From NCBI RefSeq assembly GCF_007671675.1, contig NZ_VCGW01000001.1, forward strand, positions 1,302,001 to 1,366,000: a stretch of 64,000 nucleotides of DNA. The letters are read 5' to 3'. Of this stretch, positions 17,411 to 25,296 are shown one piece after another. A program made the position numbers and the translations under genes. The first letter of the stretch is position 1; each line of letters begins with the position of its first letter. Origin of the DNA: Marinobacter maritimus. GTDB taxonomy: Bacteria; Pseudomonadota; Gammaproteobacteria; Pseudomonadales; Oleiphilaceae. The notes under the pieces are model-generated. The model searched no databases and had not been told where the DNA came from. It saw only the letters and a list, made by a program, of their open reading frames with translations.

Positions 17411-18547
17411 ATGAATATGAAGAGGCATTCAGAATCTATACAGCGTGGTTCACTTTTGACGACGGAGGCCGGAGAACAGTGTCCGACTGAATTCAAACTT
17501 TTCACTGAAGGCGACGAGCTTTACGCCGCGATGGCCCACTCAATTCGAGCGGCAACCCACCGCGTCGTTCTGGCCTCGTATATTCTGGCTGCAGACGAAG
17601 TCGGAACCGTGTTGCTCAATGAACTGATGCATCAGTCCCGGCGTGGCCTTGATGTGCGCGTCCACGTTGACGCCCTGGGCTCGAGAGGCAGCCTTCCTCG
17701 ACGTAATCGGCGCCTGCTCAGGGCAGCCGGGGTACGCCTGCAGCGTTTCCATCGCTGGAGCTGGCGACAGCCGATGCGTTACAACCGTCGTGACCATCGT
17801 AAACTACTGGTAGTCGATGGCCAGATAGCGTATCTCGGCGGCTTCAACATTCATCGTGAAGGTTCCCAACGGTTCTACGGCCCAACACGGTGGCGTGATT
17901 CGCACGTTTGTTTCGGTGGGGTCTTGGCTGCAGAGGCTGAGGCTCTGTTTGACGCTTTTTGGTGCGGTCATCCGGACTGGGCCCCACACGCCCGGAATGA
18001 GGGTGACAGCCAGATTATTCCCAACACCTCGCGCACGTGCCGTATCCAACTCCGGTGTGCCATCAAAGACCAGCTGGCCACTGCGGCAAAGAGTATTTTG
18101 CTCGTTACACCCTATTTTGTTCCTGACCGTGGCTTGCGCAAGCAACTTATCCTCGCGGCGCGCAGGGGCGTCGATGTCTGTATTTTGACGACCAAAAAAA
18201 CAGACTCAGCACCCGCACAATGGGCCGCCCGGGCTTTTTACGGTGAGCTCATCGAAAACGGTGTCCGCATCTTCGAATATGCACCGCGTTTGTTGCATGC
18301 AAAAGTTCTCCTTATTGACGATGACTGGGGAAGTATCGGGACCGCCAACTTTGATTACAGAAGCCTTTTTATCAACTATGAAGTAACGCTGATTTCAAGG
18401 AACGGTCCCTTAATCAATCAGCTGAAGAAAAACTTTTTGGATGATCTACAAGATTCCGCTGAGATCACCGGGATGCTCTGGAAGCGTCGTGGATTCATCC
18501 GCGGCATCTACGATGTATTTGGACGACTTCTGCGAAAGTGGCTTTAG
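17411..18547 (+). CDS. Cardiolipin synthase-like phospholipase D protein
   Basis: 378 residues with two phospholipase D HKD motifs: HRKLLVVDGQIAYLGGFN at about 135 and HAKVLLIDDDWGSIGTANFD at about 296. The protein is soluble or peripheral, without the N-terminal membrane helices of ClsA, and resembles the ClsB/ClsC type in length. It would join phosphatidylglycerol (or PG and another lipid) into cardiolipin at the inner membrane. ATG codons at 17411 and 17417 are both possible. Cardiolipin synthesis beside a copper island suggests envelope stress adaptation, supported by the CTGAA repeat upstream. It is convergent with the cytochrome c gene. Confidence 0.88.
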   Translation: MNMKRHSESIQRGSLLTTEAGEQCPTEFKLFTEGDELYAAMAHSIRAATHRVVLASYILAADEVGTVLLNELMHQSRRGLDVRVHVDALGSRGSLPRRNRRLLRAAGVRLQRFHRWSWRQPMRYNRRDHRKLLVVDGQIAYLGGFNIHREGSQRFYGPTRWRDSHVCFGGVLAAEAEALFDAFWCGHPDWAPHARNEGDSQIIPNTSRTCRIQLRCAIKDQLATAAKSILLVTPYFVPDRGLRKQLILAARRGVDVCILTTKKTDSAPAQWAARAFYGELIENGVRIFEYAPRLLHAKVLLIDDDWGSIGTANFDYRSLFINYEVTLISRNGPLINQLKKNFLDDLQDSAEITGMLWKRRGFIRGIYDVFGRLLRKWL

Positions 18548-18563
18548 CAAGAATGCTAAAGCC
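18540..18563. terminator. Bidirectional hairpin over two stop codons
   Basis: A perfect 10-bp stem (GGCTTTAGCA / TGCTAAAGCC) with an AGAA loop. Both the stop codon of the cardiolipin synthase-like gene and that of the convergent cytochrome gene lie inside it. There is no strong T tract, so termination may be weak. Confidence 0.55.
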
Positions 18564-18975
18564 CACTCCTTTCGAACCATGCATCATAAATCCGCTTGTC
18601 CCATTTGCTCTGGAAGTAAGCGATAGCGGCTTTTTGGTCGTCCTTGGAGAGCTCATCTCCGAAGGCTGGCATTTGGCCACCCATGGGAGCCCCTCCTTGA
18701 TCGATTGTGCCCATCAACATCTCGAATGGATGGTGCCATGCGTGCCCGGTTCCGTTGAGTGGTGGCGGCGGATAGGAGCCATCCTCCAGACGCTTCCGCC
18801 AATTGAAGGAACCCTGAGCCTTGGTGCCATGGCAGCTTGCGCAGTTGTCGTCGAATACGGTTGTTCCACGCTCGATCTGGGCTTGGGTATACCAGCGACC
18901 ATCCACCGTCCCGTCGCTGCAGCCGCTGAGCAATGCAACCAAAAGAACGCCGAATGAGGCTTTTGTCCTAAGCAT
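18556..18975 (-). CDS. c-type cytochrome lipoprotein
   Basis: 139 residues. A short N-terminal hydrophobic stretch ends in a LLSGC lipobox at about residue 18, so the mature protein should be a periplasm-facing lipoprotein. The haem motif CASCH is at about 46 and a distal methionine candidate in GGQMPAF at about 105, the layout of class I mono-haem cytochromes. ATG 18975 follows AGGAAG; the longer frame from 19077 has no support. It lies at the end of the copper gene group and may accept electrons during Cu+ oxidation or respiratory electron transfer. That role is inferred from position only. Confidence 0.85.
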   Translation of the reverse strand: MLRTKASFGVLLVALLSGCSDGTVDGRWYTQAQIERGTTVFDDNCASCHGTKAQGSFNWRKRLEDGSYPPPPLNGTGHAWHHPFEMLMGTIDQGGAPMGGQMPAFGDELSKDDQKAAIAYFQSKWDKRIYDAWFERSGL

Positions 18976-19103
18976 CGTGTTTTTCTTCCTCGACTTCTTG
19001 GGGCACCATGAGCCTGTGCCGATGGTATGAGACGCCATAGGTGGGCCTTCAGATACCAGACCTGAGGAGCCCTCCACCGGTATCCTCAGGAATGGTCAAA
19101 GAG

Positions 19104-19559
19104 TTATTTTGCGCGATCTTGGAGCTCCTGCTGATGCTCCAACATTTGTTCCATCATCAGCTGCATCTGATTCATCCGCTTTTCCATAAACTCAATACGG
19201 TCTTCTGGTTTAATCGCTGGATTGCCTTGGTTCGAACTTCCCTGCATCTCCTTGCCGCCCATCATTCCTTGGCCATTCATCATTCCTTGATTGCCCATCA
19301 TGCCGCCCCGCATCATCTGCATCTGCTCTTGCATGAGTTCCATATGCTCCTGCATGAGTTTTTGCCGGTTTTGTCCGGAACTCCCGCGCATTTTGGGCGC
19401 CATCTCTTGCATACGGGACATGTTCTGCTGCATTTCCTGCATCTGCTCCGTGGACATCATCATTCCACCGGGTCCTCGCTGGTTACCGGAACCCTGCGCC
19501 CAGACCACCGGTGTGGCCATAATCAAAGAGATTGCGATTACTCTGGTAAAACTCTTCAT
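19104..19559 (-). CDS. Methionine-rich periplasmic protein
   Basis: 151 residues with a signal peptide cleaved after VVWAQ (about residue 22). The mature part is extremely rich in methionine and glutamine, with repeated MMxxQxM and GMMGxQGM patterns between residues 33 and 110, and it ends in a coiled-coil-like helix. Such methionine clusters bind Cu+ or Ag+ in periplasmic proteins such as CopK, PcoE or SilE, but this is not a clear member of any of those. AAGGAG precedes the ATG. Upstream lie a CTGAA repeat and an FNR-like site. A copper-buffering or chaperone function is likely but inferred. Confidence 0.75.
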   Translation of the reverse strand: MKSFTRVIAISLIMATPVVWAQGSGNQRGPGGMMMSTEQMQEMQQNMSRMQEMAPKMRGSSGQNRQKLMQEHMELMQEQMQMMRGGMMGNQGMMNGQGMMGGKEMQGSSNQGNPAIKPEDRIEFMEKRMNQMQLMMEQMLEHQQELQDRAK

Positions 19560-19613
19560 AACGAAGCTCCTTAAAGAAGTCGATTTGCGACGCTTTCAGT
19601 AAACGGCCTCTAC

Positions 19614-19629
19614 CTGAATCGAAACTGAA
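19614..19629 (+). promoter_or_regulatory. CTGAA-N6-CTGAA direct repeat
   Basis: CTGAATCGAAACTGAA, 11-bp period, 55 bp upstream of the Met-rich gene. It is one of six copies of the candidate CopR-type box. Confidence 0.55.
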
Positions 19630-19653
19630 TTCATGTTCCAATTCACTTCGCGT

Positions 19654-19667
19654 TTGATCTACGTCAA
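19654..19667. promoter_or_regulatory. FNR-like site
   Basis: TTGATCTACGTCAA matches nine of ten conserved FNR/Anr positions. It lies 95 bp upstream of the Met-rich gene and just beyond its CTGAA repeat, the same order as at the phosphoketolase operon. Confidence 0.4.
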
Positions 19668-19693
19668 TTATCTTAGGCGGCGCGGTTCAACCG

Positions 19694-20080
19694 TCAGATG
19701 GCGTTGACAACCTCAGTCAACATTTCCCTTACCTCGCCCGCAATGTCCTTTAGTTGCTCATTACCAATTGAAGCCATGGATAAAACGGGATCAACCGCAC
19801 TGACTTCAACTCCCTCGGTTGTCTCGCGAAGAATGACGTTACACGGCAGCATGGCACCTACCCGAGGTTCTACGCCGATCGCTTCCCAGGCCATGTTCGG
19901 ATTGCAGGCGCCGAGAATCAGGTAAGCAGACATATCCTTGTCCAGTTTCTTTTTCATGGTCGCCTTGACGTCTATTTCCGTCAAAACTCCAAAGCCCCGG
20001 TCGGCCAGGGCCTGACGTGTTCGTTCATCCACTTCTGCGAAATTTGCGTTTTTAATAACTCTATCAATTGTGTAAGACAT
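19694..20080 (-). CDS. DUF302 domain protein
   Basis: 128 residues forming a single DUF302 domain with the family signatures AYLILGACNPNMAWEA (about residue 52) and LPCNVILRE (about 78). No signal peptide is seen, so it is probably cytoplasmic. DUF302 proteins recur beside copper and other metal resistance genes; their function is unknown, although the conserved cysteines could bind metal. A GGAGG precedes the ATG. It lies 33 bp after the second Cu ATPase and is likely part of its transcript. Confidence 0.85.
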   Translation of the reverse strand: MSYTIDRVIKNANFAEVDERTRQALADRGFGVLTEIDVKATMKKKLDKDMSAYLILGACNPNMAWEAIGVEPRVGAMLPCNVILRETTEGVEVSAVDPVLSMASIGNEQLKDIAGEVREMLTEVVNAI

Positions 20081-20113
20081 GGAAACCTCCCGTTTCGTTG
20101 AGTTTTAACCACT

Positions 20114-22414
20114 TTAATCCAGCTTAACCATCCTCAAACGCAGGGCATTGGCAATGACGCTCACCGAAGACAGTGACATCGCCGCAGCTGCAAAAATCGG
20201 CGATAAGAGAATGCCTGCAAATGGGTAAAGCACGCCGGCGGCAATTGGAATGCCAGCCGTGTTATAGACAAAGGCAAAAAACAGGTTTTGCCGAATGTTG
20301 CGCATAGTGGCAATCGACAAATGGCGCGCTTCCACAATGCCCATCAGATCACCACGTAGAAGGGTAATGCCTGCGCTTTCAATAGCCACATCCGTGCCTG
20401 TACCCATGGCTACGCCTACATCCGCCGTAGCCAGCGCTGGAGCATCATTCACGCCGTCGCCGGCCATGACCACAATACGGCCCTCGTCCTTGAGCCTCTG
20501 GACAATCTTACCCTTGTCCTCGGGTAGCACTTCCGCTTCCACTTCATCAATGTGGAGCTTGCGGGCAACGGCTTCGGCAGAGGTTCGGTTGTCCCCGGTC
20601 AGCATGACCACACGGATGCCATCCTTCTGCAAAGCGGGAATAGCCGCTTCAGTGGTTTCTTTGATTGGGTCAGCAATGGCAATCAAACCACATATCTGAT
20701 TCTCAACCGCCGCGAATATCACCGTTGCGCCGTCCATGCGAAGTCGATCTGCATCTTCCTCAAAGGCGGAGGTATCGACGCTTTCTGCCTTCATCAATAA
20801 TCGATTGCCAAGCAGAACCGTTTTCCCGTCTATCTTGCCGGTCACACCTTTACCGTTAGGCGAGTCAAAATCTTCTGCATCCGGCAAGGTAAGTTCCATG
20901 GCTTTGGCTTTATCAAGAATCGCATGAGCCAGCGGGTGCTCACTGCCCTTCTCCAGACCACCGGCATACCGCATCAGATCTTCCTCACTGAAGCCATTTT
21001 CAGGAACCAGCTTCGTCACCTGAGGTTTGCCTTCGGTCAGTGTGCCGGTTTTATCGACCACCACCGTATCGACCTTTTCCATACGCTCAAGAGCTTCTGC
21101 ATCACGGATCAGCACCCCATTCTGAGCACCCCGGCCTACGCCAACCATGATCGACATTGGCGTCGCCAGACCCAATGCACATGGGCAGGCAATAATCAGC
21201 ACACTCACCGCTGCAATAAGGCCATAGGCCATTGGAGGCATTGGCCCGACGGCGGACCAGACCATGAAGGCAATAACAGCGATGACGATGACCACCGGAA
21301 CAAACCAGCCGGCCACTTTGTCTGCCAGCCCCTGAATCGGCGCGCGGCTGCGCTGGGCATTTGCTACCATCTGCACAATCTGAGACAGCATGGTGTCGCG
21401 CCCGACTTTGTCAGCACGCATGATGAAGCTACCCTGCTGGTTCATGCTGCCACCGATCACCTGGTCACCGGTCTGCTTACTCACGGCCAAGGGCTCACCA
21501 GTTACCATAGACTCATCAATATTAGAGCGACCTTCCAGAATCTCTCCATCCAGCGGTACTTTATCGCCCGGACGCACCCGCAAACGGTCCCCCACCTTCA
21601 CCTGATCAAGAGAAACGTCAGATTCGCCCCCCTCATCGTCCAGCTTTCTTGCTGTGGCCGGTGCCAGATCCAACAGGGCTTTTATCGCGCCTGAGGTTTT
21701 CTCTCGAGCACGCAATTCCAACACCTGCCCAAGCAACACCAGCACCACAATGACGGCGGCGGCCTCGAAATAGACAGCTACCGAACCGTCCGCCTGCCGA
21801 AAGGCATCGGGAAAAACCTGCGGAACCAGGGTCGCGACAAGGCTATAGATCAACGCAACGCCGGTACCAATGGAGATCAACGTGAACATATTCAGATTGC
21901 GGCTGAGAACCGATTTCCAGCCTCGAACAAAAAATGGCCAACCACACCAGGCAACAACGGGCGTTGCCAAGACTAACTGAATCCAGTTGGAGACTTGTGG
22001 CGATACGATATGATCAAGGCCGGTAAGATGGCCCCCCATTTCAAGTAGAAATACGGGGAGAGCGAGAAACAGACCGATCCAGAACCGACGCGTCATATCG
22101 GTAAGCTCTGCCGACGGCCCATCCTCAAGGCTCACTTGCTCCGGCTCCAGGCCCATGCCGCAAATCGGGCAATCGCCAGGCCCTTGCTGACGGATCTCCG
22201 GGTGCATCGGGCAGGTATACATGGTTCCGGGGGCTACCGGCTCCGCAGGCTCTTGCTCCTCCCCGAGATATTTATCCGGGCTCTCGTCAAACTTGGTCTG
22301 ACATCGGGTGGAACAAAAATACCAGGTTTTTCCAGCATGCCGGCTGCGACGCTCTGCGGTGTGTGGGTCTACAGACATCCCGCAAACCGGGTCTTTTACA
22401 GCCTGTTCACTCAT
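20114..22414 (-). CDS. Cu+ P1B-type ATPase with YHS domain
   Basis: 766 residues. An N-terminal YHS domain (DPVCGMSV, then WYFCSTRC) spans about residues 6-52 and is followed by one YTCPMHPE metal-binding module at about 65-93. The transport core has CPC at about 408, DKTGTLT at about 452 and [10 protein letters not shown]. It is a Cu+/Ag+ exporter. The start ATG 22414 lies inside the last codons of the small upstream membrane protein, so translation is coupled. The domain set differs from the first ATPase at 5973, suggesting distinct metal acquisition, for example from a chaperone or from glutathione complexes. It is downstream of the APC permease and small membrane protein. Confidence 0.93.
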   Translation of the reverse strand: MSEQAVKDPVCGMSVDPHTAERRSRHAGKTWYFCSTRCQTKFDESPDKYLGEEQEPAEPVAPGTMYTCPMHPEIRQQGPGDCPICGMGLEPEQVSLEDGPSAELTDMTRRFWIGLFLALPVFLLEMGGHLTGLDHIVSPQVSNWIQLVLATPVVAWCGWPFFVRGWKSVLSRNLNMFTLISIGTGVALIYSLVATLVPQVFPDAFRQADGSVAVYFEAAAVIVVLVLLGQVLELRAREKTSGAIKALLDLAPATARKLDDEGGESDVSLDQVKVGDRLRVRPGDKVPLDGEILEGRSNIDESMVTGEPLAVSKQTGDQVIGGSMNQQGSFIMRADKVGRDTMLSQIVQMVANAQRSRAPIQGLADKVAGWFVPVVIVIAVIAFMVWSAVGPMPPMAYGLIAAVSVLIIACPCALGLATPMSIMVGVGRGAQNGVLIRDAEALERMEKVDTVVVDKTGTLTEGKPQVTKLVPENGFSEEDLMRYAGGLEKGSEHPLAHAILDKAKAMELTLPDAEDFDSPNGKGVTGKIDGKTVLLGNRLLMKAESVDTSAFEEDADRLRMDGATVIFAAVENQICGLIAIADPIKETTEAAIPALQKDGIRVVMLTGDNRTSAEAVARKLHIDEVEAEVLPEDKGKIVQRLKDEGRIVVMAGDGVNDAPALATADVGVAMGTGTDVAIESAGITLLRGDLMGIVEARHLSIATMRNIRQNLFFAFVYNTAGIPIAAGVLYPFAGILLSPIFAAAAMSLSSVSVIANALRLRMVKLD

Positions 22415-22634
22415 TCCCCAGCCCTGTTTTATCCGCTGGCCAGTCCGCAAACGCAATAAAATATAGGAGCACCAGATTCACCACCGGAACAAGAATGAGA
22501 ATTCCCATCCAGCCCGGATAGCCGGTGCGCTGACAAATTCGCCACGCGGGTATAACCACAATGACGGCAACAACCAGCATCCATAACCAATGCCCGGCCC
22601 ACATGGTGTTACCAAACATATCCCCTTCCATCAT
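22407..22634 (-). CDS. Small two-helix membrane protein
   Basis: 75 residues starting at ATG 22634, preceded by GGAGG at 8 bp; the frame's first codon, a TTG at 22649, overlaps that site. There are two hydrophobic segments, about 13-30 and 43-60, with basic residues between ([11 protein letters not shown]). It overlaps the start of the Cu ATPase gene by eight bases, so it is translationally coupled to it. I do not recognise a named family, though it resembles small membrane proteins next to Cu ATPases. It may be a partner of the pump. Confidence 0.65.
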   Translation of the reverse strand: MMEGDMFGNTMWAGHWLWMLVVAVIVVIPAWRICQRTGYPGWMGILILVPVVNLVLLYFIAFADWPADKTGLGNE

Positions 22635-22664
22635 GGGATTATCCTCCAATTTACGTGTTGAATA

Positions 22665-24017
22665 TCAGTGATCGTGTGCATGAGACTCATCACCTTTCAC
22701 CGCCTTCGTTCTGGCGGATGACTTCAGGAATACCTGCTCGGCAACCGCTATGACAATCATCGTGGCCACTGCCACACCGATCACAAAGGGGTCGGTGTTC
22801 AGTTTGACCCAGACAAAGCCGCCCAGAACCATTAGGTCCAGTACGATGGCAATCGCGGGAACCCATCTATTGGCTTTCACATCCTGATGCAGATAGCGCA
22901 GCACACCCCAATGAATGGAGATATCCATGATCAGGTAGAACACAATGCCCAGCGCCGCGATTCTTGAGAGGTCAAAAAAGGCGGTCAGAACCAGGCCCAG
23001 CACCACTGTGTATACAAGAGTGTGTTTCTGGATGCTGCCAGGCATCCCGAAGTGGCTATGGGGCACCAGTTTCATCTCGGTTAGCATGGCCAGCATGCGA
23101 GAGACTGCAAAAATACTGGCGAGAATGCCGCCAGCCGTGGCCATCATCGCAAGCACTACGGTGAACCACAGGCCGTAATCACCCAGCGCCGGGCGTGCTG
23201 CTGCGGCCAGAGAATAGTCCTGGGTCTCAATGATTTCTGCGAGGGACAGATTGCTGGCAACTGCGAAGCCCACCAGTGTGTAGAGCACAACACAAGCGGC
23301 AATGGAGATGACAATCGCGCGACCGACATTGCGATGCGGGTTTTTCACCTCGGAGCCGCTGTTGGTAATGGTGGTAAAACCCTTGAATGCCAAGATGCCC
23401 AGCGCTGTTGCACCCAAAAAGTTACCGAAGGCGCCCGTCTCGCCACTTCTGGAAAAATCGACGGCAAGACTGTCCGCCAGCCAAACGCCCACCAGACCGA
23501 AAACAAGAATGCCACCAATTTTTAAGATTCCGATAAACGAAGCGACGCCCTGAATCCAGCGATTACCCAGCAGGTTGATCAGGAATGCCGCCAAAATTAG
23601 CGATACACCCAATATAGACACCATGCGTCCGCTTTCATCTCCGCCGAACAACTGCATGGTGTATGACCCGAATGTGCGGGCCAGAAAGCTTTGGGCAATC
23701 ACCATCGAGAAGTACATAAGCAAGGCATTAAACGCTGTTGCCAAACGATCGCCGTAGGCCTTGTGGAGATACATGCCAATGCCGCCTGCTGATGGATAGG
23801 CATTGGATATTTTGATATAGGAATAGGAACTGAAGGAAACAACGATTGCAGCGGCCAGAAAGGCCAACGGAAAGAGTGCCCCCGCCATCTGGGCCATTTG
23901 CCCGGTAAGCGCAAATATACCGGCACCGATCATGACACCGGTTCCGAGCATGACCGTGCCTGGTAGCGTCAGGCTACCTTCCTGATAGCGAGTGGTTCTG
24001 TCTTGCTCCCTGCTCAT
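22665..24017 (-). CDS. APC family amino acid permease
   Basis: 450 residues with about twelve membrane segments and the APC signature GTGVMIGAGIFALTGQMA near residue 25. AAAGGAGG precedes the start at excellent spacing. It belongs to the amino acid/polyamine/organocation superfamily and would import an amino acid or related compound. It lies in the same-strand copper gene group, between the small membrane protein and the HMA-like gene, which is unusual for a general permease; import of cysteine or histidine for metal handling is possible but unproven. The C-terminus is histidine-tipped (HAHDH), which could bind metal. Confidence 0.88.
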   Translation of the reverse strand: MSREQDRTTRYQEGSLTLPGTVMLGTGVMIGAGIFALTGQMAQMAGALFPLAFLAAAIVVSFSSYSYIKISNAYPSAGGIGMYLHKAYGDRLATAFNALLMYFSMVIAQSFLARTFGSYTMQLFGGDESGRMVSILGVSLILAAFLINLLGNRWIQGVASFIGILKIGGILVFGLVGVWLADSLAVDFSRSGETGAFGNFLGATALGILAFKGFTTITNSGSEVKNPHRNVGRAIVISIAACVVLYTLVGFAVASNLSLAEIIETQDYSLAAAARPALGDYGLWFTVVLAMMATAGGILASIFAVSRMLAMLTEMKLVPHSHFGMPGSIQKHTLVYTVVLGLVLTAFFDLSRIAALGIVFYLIMDISIHWGVLRYLHQDVKANRWVPAIAIVLDLMVLGGFVWVKLNTDPFVIGVAVATMIVIAVAEQVFLKSSARTKAVKGDESHAHDH

Positions 24018-24028
24018 TCAACCTCCTT

Positions 24029-24382
24029 TCATTTCTTCATGGGTGGGATTTTGGAACAGCAAAAGGGTTCATGCTTGGCGTTGGCGCGAACGTTGTCGTC
24101 CGTAAACTGATACCACGCGAGCCTGCGACTCTGCCACCAACCACCCTTTAAATGCCCCCCGTGCGCCGCTATGAAACCAATCAGTTCGTCGGTGGACCAA
24201 TGTGTGCCATCAAACGTGACGACAAGTCGGCCTTTCGATTTACCCTCGGCGAAATCCACGCACGGATGATGATTCAGCTCTTGGATAACATCCTCCCACT
24301 GAATCTCGGAAAGGCCTTCGACAGTCAGTTTGCGTCGAAGTAGAAATTGCGCTTGGTTTGTTGCTTTATGGGCCTTAATCAT
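24029..24382 (-). CDS. HMA-like ferredoxin-fold protein
   Basis: 117 residues. Residues 13-85 follow the strand-helix-strand-strand-helix-strand order of heavy-metal-associated domains, but the CxxC metal motif is absent. Two adjacent cysteines are near the C-terminus (FCCSK). I chose ATG 24382, preceded by GAGAGG. It is probably a small metal-related protein or a degenerate chaperone; no function is known to me. A CTGAA repeat lies 52 bp upstream. It precedes the permease by 11 bp, so the two are likely co-transcribed. Confidence 0.6.
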   Translation of the reverse strand: MIKAHKATNQAQFLLRRKLTVEGLSEIQWEDVIQELNHHPCVDFAEGKSKGRLVVTFDGTHWSTDELIGFIAAHGGHLKGGWWQSRRLAWYQFTDDNVRANAKHEPFCCSKIPPMKK

Positions 24383-24433
24383 GGTCGTGCACCTCTCAAC
24401 CTGTATGCTCAACCGCTATCACAACATCCCAAG

Positions 24434-24449
24434 CTGAACTGCAACTGAA
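24434..24449 (+). promoter_or_regulatory. CTGAA-N6-CTGAA direct repeat
   Basis: CTGAACTGCAACTGAA, 11-bp period, 52 bp upstream of the HMA-like gene. It marks a probable promoter for the permease-ATPase group separate from the copAB promoter. Confidence 0.55.
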
Positions 24450-24469
24450 AATTGGGGCGCAAACGCCCC
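24448..24469 (-). terminator. Rho-independent terminator of copAB
   Basis: Read on the minus strand, a perfect 6-bp stem GGGGCG-TTTG-CGCCCC is followed by AATTTT. It lies 78 bp after the copB stop. Confidence 0.6.
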
Positions 24470-24483
24470 AGGTATACTGAAAC

Positions 24484-24497
24484 TTGCTATGGATCAA
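24484..24497. promoter_or_regulatory. FNR-like site
   Basis: TTGCTATGGATCAA matches nine of ten conserved FNR positions. It is again located just upstream of a CTGAA repeat, but here it lies beyond the copAB terminator and the match is weaker. Confidence 0.25.
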
Positions 24498-24546
24498 ATT
24501 ACGCAGAAACAGGCCAAGGGTAAATTCCCATGGCCTGCCTGTCGTT

Positions 24547-25296
24547 TCAGAAGGAGAGCCGTGCTCCAACGACTGCAAACCAATCCTCTGTGCTGCCGCC
24601 ATCGGCTCTGGCAAAGTCCGCTGTGTCGCCATATTTACGTTCGTGAACAATACCAACGTACGGCGAGAACGCGCGGTCAATCAAATCGTAGCTCAGCCGC
24701 AACCCGGTTTCTGTCGATACCAGGCCCTTCCCTACTCCAATTTCACGGTCCTCACTGAACGCAACCGTTGCATCCAGAGTCGCCGTGAGTATCCAGTAAT
24801 TGGTGAGCAGCAACTCATACTCCGCATCGAGATCAGCGGAGGTGTCGCCATCCTTGCTCACGTAAAGATTCGAATCGATTTCAAACCACTGCGGTGCCAA
24901 GCCTGCGACGCCGAGGACTGCGTATGTACGATCAGGACCTTCCGGTGTATCGAATCGTACCCCGGCTTTTGCGTCGAAGAATCTGGATATCGGGATTTGC
25001 CCGACCAACTGATTCTCCAGTGATTCGTAGGCCTGCTCCTCAATGGAATACTCTCCACTTGAAAGCCAGCGAGCTTTCAAGTTGTCGGTGCCGTAGAAGA
25101 AGTCGGCATCCCAAACACCTATTTCTTCATCATCGTCACTGTAACGGTATTCGAATTCCTCAAATTGCGCTCCCCATACCTTTAACGGCTCCTTCCGTTC
25201 AGTGGTGTCCGGCATACGCTCTTGAGCGGTCGCTAGCGCCGGAATAACTCCCAGCCCCAAAACCGTACTTACAATCAAAGGCGTCCAGAGTTTCAT
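24547..25296 (-). CDS. copB: Copper resistance outer membrane protein CopB
   Basis: 249 residues with a signal peptide cleaved after ALATA (about residue 23). The mature protein is a CopB/PcoB-type small beta barrel: strand repeats ending in an aromatic VGARLSF terminus, and conserved motifs for this family such as AQFEEFEYRYSDD and SPYVGIVHERKYG. It sits in the outer membrane and takes part in copper resistance with CopA. The N-terminal Met-His-rich extension of Pseudomonas CopB is missing. The start overlaps the copA stop by four bases. No domain mismatches are seen. Confidence 0.92.
   Translation of the reverse strand: MKLWTPLIVSTVLGLGVIPALATAQERMPDTTERKEPLKVWGAQFEEFEYRYSDDDEEIGVWDADFFYGTDNLKARWLSSGEYSIEEQAYESLENQLVGQIPISRFFDAKAGVRFDTPEGPDRTYAVLGVAGLAPQWFEIDSNLYVSKDGDTSADLDAEYELLLTNYWILTATLDATVAFSEDREIGVGKGLVSTETGLRLSYDLIDRAFSPYVGIVHERKYGDTADFARADGGSTEDWFAVVGARLSF

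Noticed and set aside
19041..19574. His/Leu-rich plus-strand frame over the Met-rich gene
   Set aside because: The repeat composition is the complement of the ATG-rich sense gene, not a separate metal-binding protein.
5973..22414. The two Cu ATPases as a recent duplication
   Set aside because: They have different N-terminal domains and clearly diverged sequences.
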